Source of the DNA: Trichoplax sp. H2
Taxonomy: Eukaryota; Placozoa; Uniplacotomia; Trichoplacea
NCBI GenBank assembly: GCA_003344405.1
Contig: NOWV01000091.1
Location: forward strand, 62,001-126,000
DNA: 64,000 nt
Direction: 5' to 3'
Shown: positions 36,604-48,400 of the stretch, one piece after another
Numbering within the stretch: the stretch's first letter is position 1
Layout of the letters: each line of letters begins with the position of its first letter
Program-made: the position numbers and the translations under genes
The notes under the pieces: generated by a model
What the model saw: only the letters and a program-made list of their open reading frames with translations
Database searches by the model: none
What the model was told of the DNA's origin: nothing

Positions 36604-38496
36604 CTATTCATACTCTTCAAAATTAGTATGACCAGTAAGCTTTGTATGTTGTTGAGCATCGTATACGCCAGTTAATTGCTTATAACAGTAGGAACACCTT
36701 AAGGCGTAATTGCCAGCATACGTGTTTTGACGATTCTAAAAATTGAGAAATTACAGCAATTGTCATATTGTTTAGATTAGTTGCAATGTTAACTTAAAAA
36801 GTAACTTGAGTATAGTAATTCTAATAGAAAATAAGATGATGTAATAAGAAAAGATTAATTCTACTTCCGCTTTACCAATTTGACTTCGTTGGCTAATTCC
36901 AGTGCTAATGGTATCAGATTGTCGTCGTTTGTTGAAAATTTTTGTTTTGCCGAGGTATTAGGATTGGCCATGTCAACAAGCTCAAGTGAATCATAGTGTG
37001 AACCGTCATAAATTAGGAAAATTCGATGCTGGTAATTTTTGTCTTCTCCTGCATACGAAAATAAAAAGCAGCATGATGCAAACTATGACTTCACTGCCCT
37101 AATACATACATACATAGATATAAGTTTACGATTTTATTTAGCTATTAAGAAAGAAGTTATGCTTTACGAAAAGTCATAAAAGAAGTATATTACATACCGA
37201 ATCTATCGATCCTGATATTAACGGTATCTACTACGCATATTTCTACTTGGAAATGCTCGCTTAATATCGCAATCTCAATTCCTCCTCCCCATGATGTTGA
37301 GAGCATAATCCATCTGGAATACTCGGAGGGTTCTACACCGAGAAATGCTTCCGTGTAAAGCTTGGGATAGCGTTGTACAACTTCGGAAATTAGTGAGCGT
37401 AATTCTTCGACTGTCTGCAGGTTACTTGTTAATAAATAGCTAATGATTTAAGAGGTATCAATTTATACCGAATTAAAATTGCAAGATATATAACAAGAAA
37501 ATATTAATACACATGATAAAGCGATGATCTGTACATATTATCGTCACTAAGAATTATATTTTATAGATAGCCATCTGAGATGCATGCAATCGTATAGCAA
37601 AACTAGAAGCAAAGTCAAGTTAGCTGTACCTGATACTGCTAAAGAGGCACGAATTATCTGCAGGAACTTGCCTTATCAAGATATAACGAGGAATGATGTT
37701 AACATTTCTTCCTTATTATTGCATTAACTTAGTACTCAGTATACTCCTACTTCAAATTATGAACTATATTAATAAACTATATCTGACTGAAAACACTAAA
37801 GATAGTATCAAGTAATAGAGCATAACAGAAAAGTGCTACATACGTATGCGTTTTACTGTAACCCAGTTTCAAAAAGAAAATTGCAAATCTACCTTCTTTG
37901 AAATATCCATAAGGGTATTTCACTTTTTTGTAAATTGCATTGATCTTCTTTGGCGTCGCTTATCCCTATACTCTGACTATAACTAGGAGGCTTCTTACTT
38001 TGATCGGTAGAATTTTCATTTCTTGGTGGAGTTGTATTTTGTTGGAATTCAATATATATCCTATCACCACTGGAGATGGGTAACGTCTTGAGTAATTGCT
38101 CAGGTCTTGATAGGTCTAATTGCTCTCTAGGATACCCATAAAGAACTGTAACCCAGGATTGCGTTGCGCAACATTCATTTTGATAAAAATATCCAATTAA
38201 AATGTTGAAATATTTAATTGATTTCGTTTTGAAATGTATCAATATAAACTATCATTTTAGGATGTATGTGATCGGGTATTCTAATGACTTATGTCCTGAT
38301 CGTTCTAATTTAATATGTGATAATAATATAATATAATTCATAACATGAATAATACCATACTTTTTTGATCCTGGGCCATTATTCCTGTTATTTTATAGAT
38401 GTGATTACATAAATCGGCCACAGTATTATTGTCCCGTAAAGTGTTAATATTGTGTGATCCACCTTTGGACAAGCACCTAAGCCTCTGTACATGCAT
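36604..38496 (-). CDS. YOD1: OTU-family deubiquitinase YOD1 (OTU1)
   Basis: Cysteine protease that trims ubiquitin chains on p97/VCP clients in ER-associated degradation. Seven exons (38496-38361, 38145-37893, 37671-37630, 37602-37572, 37414-37198, 37048-36876, 36735-36604) give 327 aa (human 348). An N-terminal UBX-like domain (RLRCLSKGG, ILYGYPREQLDLS) would bind p97. The OTU domain carries VPADNSCLF with catalytic Cys138 (Asp135 nearby) and YDGSHYD with catalytic His244. A C-terminal C2H2 zinc finger has C298, C301, H314 and H320 (LRCSYCYKQLTG). The ATG at 38496 is the first in frame but sits close to the domain, so a short upstream exon cannot be excluded. The 31-nt exon 37602-37572 is the weakest part: its intron would start with GC, not GT. 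Confidence 0.92.
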
Positions 38497-40346
38497 GTAC
38501 ACGAATCAATCAATTTGAGTTGAAAGATCTTTATTGACATCAATATATTCCTATACAACTTGAAAGCCTGTTTACAGGTCATGCATGACCAGTGTTTTGT
38601 AGGCATAACGTCTTTATTTACTCAACACTGGCCATGACGTCGCTATTAGTAAGTAAAAAGTAGAAACATGCTAAAGAGACCACTGTCAATGATATATAAA
38701 TCAATTATGTATCAATGCAATCTAAGTTAATTTTGTAGTTCAAAGATGATGCGAAGGTCTTTAAAAGTGCAGTAGTTACGGCATAAACTATGCAGGTTGT
38801 ATTTAAGGCGCAACTCTAAAGTTAGGTTTAGAAGAGTATCTCTATTGATTATGCTTCATTCTTTCAATTTAGAAGTCCCTGCAAATGCTCGTCAGATTTA
38901 TTTCAGCATGAGGGCAATAGTGCAACAGGTTTGATATGCTACTGTATTATATACAGTAGCAATGTTAGCTATTTGGTATGCAGGCTGTTTATTTTTAGTA
39001 TAAAAAGAAGTATTGAGCAGTAAACGTTTGAATATACTAGAGTAACATATTGATTAGTAAGTTACAATAATGTATACAGGCAAATTAGAGCACGAGTATT
39101 ACTATCTGACAGTAAATTTGAAATTAGAGTGAGCCAATAGCATTCATTTTATCTAAATTAGGTTTACTATTGAAAAGACTATCATACCTAAGCACAACTA
39201 TGCTAATAGTTTTACGGTTTGTTGGCGACAGCATCGACTTAGCAGCAACACGGATTTGCGTAATAGCTGTGTTTATGTTGTTTCTAACAATTTTAATAAT
39301 GCGAATATACGTGACTAGACTCAATTCAGTTTTGTTGTACTGCATGATGGTTGAGTTATTGATAATGTGGTGGTCTACTTCAACTAGTAACCACTAACTG
39401 AGCACGTCATACTATCATCTTTAATTAGCAACTTTGGTTGAAAACTTACAAAAAGTGCCATAGTCTTGAGGAGATGAGGATTATGGGAGAGCACTATTGG
39501 AATATTGGCAACGACTTGAGTGAATTAATTGACTTGCGTTCAAAGTATTCTTGGCATCGTTTGTCTTCCTACATGAAATACGTGTTGGTACTTGTCGGTT
39601 AAGGATACGCACTTGGTAAAGCTAGTAGGTACAGCAGAGTCGATAGACTTTGAAGTTGTTACTTTCGACAACTAGTTTCATCTGAACTTTGAAAAGAGTT
39701 TACTGGTAGAAGTCATTCAAACATGATTGATATTTAGATAATGATCAACTGCTTTGTCTAATATTGTGTGCCTCCAATTCTAGATAGTCCAGTACAGTAT
39801 ACCATGGACAATGGATATCCGATAGCTTATCTTACCGTTCCATTTTTACCATACTGTAGTAGTGCTACTACTTAACAGCTTCAGTTGTTACTCTGCTGTA
39901 CTGTACTGCAGTACGATACAGTACAACTGTACAGTGTACAGTGTACAGTACAGTACTGTACAGTGTACAGTATAGTCTCACTACAGTACAGTACAGTGTA
40001 CTGTACATTGTACAAGTGTACTGTACAGTACTGTAGCCTACTGTTTACAGTACTATACACTGTACTTTACTGTACTGTACACTGTACAACGTACACAGTC
40101 TACAGTACGACCTTACACAGTACGATCCACTGTAGAGTACAGTACTATCACTCAAGGCCCTTTCATCGGTCTTTTGGCTCATCCACTTGTGCCCAATTTG
40201 ATCGAAATTGTTTTCAGAAATCAATTGCTTCCCCTTGCAAGCTTGCGATCATTCGTCATTCTATCCACGTTGACAAACTTATTATCACAGCTTGTAGCTT
40301 GATTTACGAAGTGCATCACCTCCAATTGAAACCAGAGAAAATCATC
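38497..40346. other. Divergent region between YOD1 and UBE2M
   Basis: No coding exon is supported except the start of UBE2M at its end. It contains a 14-bp perfect palindrome GGTCATGCATGACC (38577-38590) and a dense TACTGTACAGTA repeat field (39885-40145). The long open frame across that field is a product of the repeats. Confidence 0.6.
39885..40145. repeat. Dense palindromic TACTGTACAGTA repeat field
   Basis: About 260 bp made almost wholly of ACTGTAC, GTACAGT and GTGTACA words that overlap and reverse-complement each other. Many nested hairpins are therefore possible. It ends about 200 bp before the UBE2M start codon. The same word is scattered singly in spacers across the window (for example 12064, 18243, 40665, 61393). 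Confidence 0.85.
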
Positions 40347-43188
40347 ATGATCAATTTGTTTTCTATTAAACAGCAAAAAAAGGAAGAAGAAGCTAAGGGA
40401 GGCAATACAAATCGAAAACGCGCCTCGGCAGCCCAACTTCGAATTACCAAAGGTAAAAATGTTTTCATCATCTTCAATCAAAGAAACTCATTTATCCTCT
40501 TCATACTGTTTCATCAATGATGGCCTATCGCTATGTTTAAATAGGTCTTTAATCAGCCATATTACTGTCTTCTGAACTAAAATAATTGTCAATGTCATCA
40601 TTTTCTACAAAATGATGACTGCCTTCCTTTCGACTATTCTGACAACTCACTATACTGTATGACATCACTGTACTGTACAGGACCTATAGGACGTTACTGC
40701 GCACTGTTAACTTATACAACATTCATCTTAATGTAGCCAAAGTTGATAATACAATCCATCCAAAATACTTCTCATAATGCAATAGGATATGATACAATTT
40801 GTAATATCTTTCCATGTAGATCACAAAGTAGACGATCAATCTGATTTAGAGTGACAACAATTCATTCTTAATTATAATCATTGCATGAGTATAATGGTAT
40901 ACTGTACTACACTGACATAACTCACATGATGGAAGCAATTTTAGCTCGACAGTTCGTAATTGATTCCTTTCTTACAGCGATAATAATGAATGATTAACCA
41001 TAGATCAATCTTCCATCTCCAGAGGGATGTTCTGCTTAACTCTGTCGTAGTAGTATTACACGATTAGCTAATCTTCCATGACTTAGAAAGTGTTAAAATA
41101 ATGTAACTATGAAATAAATTGTAGGTGAATTCAATCATGACTACCAGCTTGGATACCATGATATTATAGCGATAAAAGTGGGCATCAACATAGCTCTTCT
41201 ATGGTATGCATCGACGCGTAGATTAAAGCAATTCATGATTGAAAGCGTTCTATACAAAACTTGTAAAATGTGTAAGCTCTAGTTACAATCGAAAATGTTA
41301 ATAGGTCAAAGTATCGATCTTGAGACGGGATACGCAGTCTAGCTCAGACATAAGCATAGCTCTTTTATGCATACAGTATATATATATATATATTAAAGCA
41401 ATCGATGGGAAGGTGATACTAATTCAAAACTTGTATAAGGCACAAGCCTTAGTTACAATCTAAGCGTTAATACGTCATAGTGTCGATCTGTAGATGGTAA
41501 TACAGTAGTTTTTCGATCGCCTAATATAGAATACCAGAGCATTTTCCAACTGGGACATATCTGACCCTTCAGTGAGCAAATTGAATACTGGATTTATATT
41601 ATTGTACTAATATTTTCTCGCCTATAGACATTGCATAACTTCTCTCACTGTCGATCCTATTACTATTGACTGTATCTGTTGCTTTATTCAAAATATCTAA
41701 TATTGCTTTGCAAGAATCTAAACTGGATTGCCTTCCTAGCGAAACGACAGTTACAAGCTAATAAAATAATTATTTTTTTGCCTTTACAGATGTTAATGAA
41801 TTGACATTGCCAAAAACTTGTAAGATTGATTTCCCCAATCCTGATGATTTATTAAATTTTAAATTGACGATATTGCCTGATGAGGTAAGCGATTATTCAA
41901 TCTGATCATTTTAAACAGAAAATTTTACAGTAAATCATCTTAAATCTCGAAATAGTACATTGGATCCAGTATACGGTACATACCACATAGCTACTTCTCC
42001 TACATCATACTTATGGTAGTACGATGCAGTCAATATCGAAGTGATAGACTAACTTCCCTAATAGCTTCATTTTTCCATTAATATTACTATCATTTTTACT
42101 TTGACAGGGCTTCTATAGAAATGGACGATTTGTTTTCTCCTTCAAGGTAAGCGTCATTATTCTACTAAAAATCTAGACATTTTTCGAAAGCACAAGAAAT
42201 TTCTATCTACTTCTAAACGTTATATAAATACAAAGAATACTTAGATTGGTTCTTCTGACGTTAAAATACTTTCTTACATGTCTTTTACTTCCCTTTGGCC
42301 TTTCACTTGCTTCGGTAGGTTAGTGGCGGTTACCCTCATGATCCGCCAAAAGTAAAATGTGAAACCAAGGTATAGTCAAACCCGTGGAACGACATAGACG
42401 ATTTTACACATAATACTTAATGCTTCACTAAGAATGCTCTTCGGTCCCAATATCATTTATTGACAACATTAATGAAAACACATGCTATAATACCCATGTA
42501 AACTTTCAGGTATATCATCCGAATATCGATCTTGAAGGCAACGTCTGCTTGAATATACTGAGGTATGAGAATCTGTACATAAATGATTGTTATCCAAGTT
42601 CCAAATACTTTTTTCATAAGTATTATCCATTGGCTGATTACTGAAATTATTCGTTCCGATAATTTAACAGTATCATTCGTACGATGATAAAATAGCAATT
42701 CAACATTTTATTGATCCGCATATAGGGAAGACTGGAAACCTGTACTGACGATTAACTCCATCATTTACGGGCTACAGTTTTTATTCTTAGTACGTTCTAC
42801 TATTCGTTGATAAAATTTATTAACTTACAGGATTGACATAGTAAAATTTCCTCAGCTTTATCATAAAAAGAATTCTAAGATTTTTTCTTGCTTAACGCCA
42901 TATTCTTATAGGAGCCAAATCACGATGATCCATTAAATAAAGGTACACAGTTTTGCTCAATAATTTGTACATAAACTGCTTATGGCGACAAATTACTGTA
43001 TCAATAGAAACAGCATTAGTATTGGATGATAGGATTGCCAATTTATTTCGTATTCAACCTTCCTGTTTGTTCTAGATGCTGCTGATGTTTTACGTCAGAA
43101 CCGTCAATTATTTGAACAAAATGTCAGCAAAGCAATGCGTGGTGGATACGTTGCAGGCGCTTACTTTGACCGATGTTTAAGAAATTAG
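40347..43188 (+). CDS. UBE2M: NEDD8-conjugating E2 enzyme UBC12
   Basis: Takes NEDD8 from its E1 (NAE1-UBA3) and, with RBX1, passes it to cullins, which switches cullin-RING ligases on. Eight exons (40347-40452, 41790-41884, 42108-42146, 42319-42369, 42510-42562, 42726-42789, 42912-42942, 43076-43188) encode 183 aa, the human length. The N-terminal docking peptide unique to UBC12 is present ([15 protein letters not shown]), followed by [10 protein letters not shown]. The UBC fold shows [10 protein letters not shown], the H100-P101-N102 triad and catalytic Cys110 in GNVCLNIL, then [17 protein letters not shown]. The ATG at 40347 is fixed by the docking peptide. Intron 1 (1.3 kb) holds two copies of a repeat of about 158 bp. 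Its targets would include the cullin scaffolds used by F-box proteins such as FBXO47. Confidence 0.97.
41187..41510 (+). repeat. Two diverged tandem copies (~158 bp) in UBE2M intron 1
   Basis: CATAGCTCTTCTATG...ATTAAAGCAAT...AAAACTTGTA...AGTTACAATC...GTCGATCT recurs in the same order starting near 41191 and near 41355. The second copy is interrupted by a TA run. Confidence 0.7.
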
Positions 43189-45421
43189 AATTGCTATTGT
43201 CACTGTATTAATTTTCAATCATGTTTGTATATTGTGTTTTTCATTTACTGATTATGAGTCTTCGAGAAGATATCGTACCATTATATAGGGAAATATCTTA
43301 TTTTAGTGTATTGCATCGCTTTAGCTATGATTTTTGATCATTAGAAATGCAGACTTTTGAATGATAACCATTATTGCACGATAACTAATGTAGTTTTTTC
43401 TATGTAAAAGTAATTCCATATCGTGGTTGTAATTCTTATTCAAATGGAAGCCATATCTAATAATGTAGGAGTAGAGTATTTTATGAACTTCTGTACACTT
43501 GCCGTTTTGCCTCAAAGTCAGACATCAAATCATAAAGAATATCCCCTGGCTTGGTGGCTTATCGATTAAAAATCATATGGTTTACCAATTACCATACCGT
43601 AATCTCAGTTTGCTTATACTTGATTAGTACATTAAATTGTGGCTATTCGAAGCGCGCTCACTTTTTCATATTTGCTTATCAATTATATATAATTCATCGC
43701 CTCGTCAATAAGTTGACAACGAAGAGGTGATTTATACCTTTAAGCGTAATACTGTACTATTTCAACTTTGAAAAGGTTCTACTCAATGACAACATGATTG
43801 CTGTTAATGTAATTAACCAAAAATAAAAAGACTTCAATATCCTGTTAACTACTCATCATTGAGTTATTTGTTGATCTGTTCCATATTACTCATTTCTCCT
43901 AAACAAGCGGGAGTATTTAAATATACCACGGAATAATTAAAATGACTCAGTATTATGTTTGTTATTCTTTCTTGATATTAAAGGAGCAATGTATCGGGTA
44001 AGATTGCGGAGTCAAATCAAGGATAATTGTAACACGCTTAGGCTACAAGTCCTTCGTACTAATTTTGAGATCTTTATTCTATATTGCTACCTTACATGAA
44101 ACTGTCAATTCTGATATTGAATTCATCGACATTTATCGACGATGCAGAAGAGATAGATACTGTAAACTACCAAGTTGATCTATAACATTTAGCATTATCT
44201 GCAAAGCAAGCTAGGAAATATCTGCCAGTACCTATTAAATATTATCAAATTAATTTAGTGGTATATATAACACATGTTCCATTAACTAAATGTGATATCA
44301 ATCATGCAAGAGAATGCAATACTGCGCATTTACTGCGTATGTAAAAACAAACATCAAAATTATGTAAGTCACAAAATGAATTCAGATAGGAAAATCATCG
44401 ATGCCTTTTAATATCATAAACATTCACAATTACCATATAAAAAAAGGAAATACGTGTATTGGTGAAAATTCAGTCAATAAAATTAAAAAGAAATATTGTA
44501 CATCGGCCACGATCTTCGGCAACAACGGTAACAGTTTTGAAAGTCATACCGTTACACAAAATCACACGATTATCCAATAATCTTGTCATTCTATCTCTTA
44601 AAAAGTAGCAACATACTTTAAATTTTTTATTAACACTGTAAACGAAGGATACGTTAAATTAACTACAAAATAGCTAAAGCCCACAGAATAACTATATTCT
44701 ACATATAAAACGTCTCACACGATTTTACGTCTCAATTGCTTTCGTAACAAAAGAATTGTCAAAATATGGCTAGATATTTATTCAAACATTGACACTAGTA
44801 ATATCAGTTACTCACAAACTAGCAGCTAAATACCGTCATCATTTACATTATACGCCATTATTTGGTAATAACCACAAGTACGAGGAACAAAAAAATATTC
44901 TTAGTAATATTACTAAAAGCGAATACTTTAACTTAGTATAAATAATTATAATCCAAAAATAATTATTTACTGGTAAGATGATACCGTAACAGTGAGTCAG
45001 CGATCTCAATTCACATTCGTAATGCTATTCAAGGTACAGAAATTGATTAATAGCAACATTACGAATTTTATCATACGAGTAAACTATCCGAAGCACGCAT
45101 GTCTAGCTATGCATTATGATACGTATTTAGTTCAATTTCAAGATCAAAAATGAAAGCTGATTTTATGATAGCAAAGCGATTACTACAGGAAAGCAGCGAC
45201 AGCGTTTAATTAAGTATGATGCAGTTTACACTAATGTAGTCTCGATATCACCATTTGAAAATGTATCTTCATCTAATATTATAAAGACCATTGCATCGAT
45301 TAACTATCCAGGGTAATAAAATTGTATTTCCTGGATAAAATTCAATTTTAACAAAATAATCCAAGATATCGCAAATGCGGTTATTAAACATGTAATACAA
45401 ACCACGGATGCGAAAATTATA
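43189..45421. other. Convergent spacer between UBE2M and APAF1
   Basis: AT-rich sequence holding both 3' UTRs. Open frames are short and without recognisable domains; no repeat was noticed. Confidence 0.55.
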
Positions 45422-48400
45422 TTACGTCAATCTTTTTAAAATATAAACGATGCTTTCGCTATCGATGGTTACAAAATGAGTAAAGTCATCATTAAAAAAA
45501 ATATCGTCTGCATAACGACCAAATAGGCGAATTTCCTGTAATTTTTTACCATTTCTTAAATCCCACCATATCAGCGTATCACTCACAGTCACTAAATAGT
45601 TACCATCTTTTGAAAATTTACAGCAATTGACCCAAACGTTGTGTCCCCTTAATGTCATTAATTCCTTTCCCGAGTGAATATCCCATATCTACGTAAATAT
45701 ATCGAAAAATAGCCACATGAAATATTTCATCACCAACGGTATATTCTCATCACTTAACAACGGTGGTTTCAATGATTTAGACTACTGATTACAATTAGCG
45801 ATATATAAGTAAAAATGCAAACTAGGTGCGAATTATCAAGCTAATTATGACATTGATTAATCTGCTGTTAGTAAAATTTTAAAGTTGTAATCCTCCAATG
45901 CATGAGTAACCATAGACTAATTGCCTAAGTAAATTTAACTCTATGCAGGCAGCACTCATTACCTTAATCGATCCATTATCGCAACCTACAGCTAAGAGTT
46001 TGCCATCGTTTGATATACGACATGATCGTACACAGTCTTCATGAGCTGTATAACTCCTGATTAACTGGCCGTCTTCACAGCTCCATAACTAAGTAGCGAA
46101 TCAATATGTACAGTATCGTACCATGAGTTAATACAGAATAAACAAAAAGAATTCAAATACTGACAAAAGTAACGCTAGTATAATCAAGAATCGTTACAGC
46201 TATCTTTGTATCATTTGTTCAGACAAATCATTATTAATACTGTACTATACATATATTGATTTAGTAATTAAACCGATGCCAAAATCTGGGCATAATTGTA
46301 TGCTCTAATTATTTCTCAACTTACTTTAGCTATTGCATCGACTGATGTTGTTATAAAACTCTGTTGATCGGGCATGATAGAGCAATCTGTAAGATGTCCT
46401 GAATGGCTATAATCATAAAGCATATTGCCAGTAGCTGAATCCCACAACTGTTATAATGACAATACCCAATAACAAATGCATGTAAACAAAAGAATATAAT
46501 ATAACCTTAGCGACGAAAAGTTGTAATAATCTGTCTATTTTACTGTACGTTGTTGCGTACCAGGAGTTATATACGTAAAGTAAATAGCCTCACAAGGTAT
46601 AAATTTGTAAGAGTACTAAGTCAAAACTGCTATTCTAAAGGGTATTAGGTAAGAGTAACTACATTGACACTGTCATGTTTTCATTAAATACCTTGGCAGT
46701 ATTATCACGAGCACAAGATAAGAGCCGTTTACGATCGCCAATAAATCTAATAAAGATTATAGTGTCTTTATGACCATTCAATTCCTGCAGTAATCTCCCA
46801 TCAATGCTACTCAAGATCTACAGAAAGTTAAGTAAAACAATCAGAATAGTGAACCATTAGCCATATCAAATTTTGAGATATTACTTAATTTTTATACAGA
46901 AATTGCCGCTAATGATATCACTTCGGTTTATGTTGGTAACAATTTAAAATGATTTCAGATCGATATTAATTTCCATTGCAAGCTTACCCATATTATTTTA
47001 TCAGAACCTGCTGCGGCTACTTTTGTTTGATTAGGACTAAACGATAAACATCGAATAGGACTTTTACCGGGTCGAGTTTTCCAAATTGGATTTTGAATAT
47101 TATCAGCCTGAAACAACTAAATTATCAAACGAAGGAAAGAACTTTTTAACAAAAAACAATCAATAAAATCTTACATACAATGCGTATACAGTACATACCA
47201 TGACCTCTCCATTTTCTCGACCTGACGATAGTAAGGTTTCATCTTTTGATAGGCAGCAACAACGAATTTTTGAACGACCTTCAGAATATTCTTCTACAAA
47301 CTTAGAATTTAAGCCGTGATAGACCTATTCAATGCGAATTGTACGTTAGATTACAAAGTCGAATATTACAGACGCATCTAAACGATCACGAGATCTAGTA
47401 AAGCACTCTCTGCGTTATGAAATTTGTAATAGTTTTTGCTTAAAAAACTACATTCCAACTTATCAATTATTGATTATTATTTTACACAAACCAGTAAGCT
47501 TTCTTGCATATCAGGTGCATAAATAGTTGGCTCATCATCTTGAAACGAACAAGTGAAGAAGATTCTTAATTTAACCCTTGCAAATTTATCTTCGGTAGGA
47601 TTTGAAGACCAAAATTTGACAGTTTCATCGGATGCAGAGGATAATAATCTGGAATCATCAGGAGCATAAGATACTGACTGAATCCAACCATTATGCCCCT
47701 TATAAACTGCAACAGTTTGTCGATCTTGGATATGCCACATCTTTAAAGGAATTTCAAGTGATTCGATAAGTAGTTTGCACAGTTTATTAGGAATACAACG
47801 AAATACAAATATGTAAGAACAGAACAAATATAGTCAACAAAATTAATCTCATAATGATTGCCTGTTTACCTGTAACGCCGAGGTAGTTAATCCAGCTGCA
47901 AAATATAAACCACTTGACGAAACATTACAACAAAGAACACCACCAAAACATCGAAAGGATGCTAATTTCGATCCATCTTTAACACTTGACGTAATAACAT
48001 TCCTGCCAGAAGAAGAAATAATCATCGTGTCGTTGTTGAAGAATGCACAACTACTGACTCCTTCGTCATGATGTGTGAGGGCAAGTAAGAGGTATTTTCG
48101 AATATCCCCAGACTGGGTATCCCAAACCTATCATTGCAGAAAATAAGCCATAAAAGGAATAAATTCAGCATGTGAAAAAATCTATTCCTATTTCATAACT
48201 ATGTGTCTAAACAAAGAAGATTAATTACTTTGACATAAGTATCATCAGAGCATGATACAATTTTTTGACCGTCGTTTGAAAATGCACATTGTCTAACAAT
48301 ATCAAGATGTCCATAAAATGTAGCATAGTCTTCACCCGTTCTTGAATTCCATAACTATTAAACGTAATAGATGTATTAAATAGAGGATATAATTATATAG

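Noticed and set aside
39885-40520. 211-codon plus-strand open frame
   Set aside because: Most of it is the TACTGTACAGTA repeat field. Only its end overlaps UBE2M exon 1, in part in another frame, and the N-terminal part has no real protein composition.
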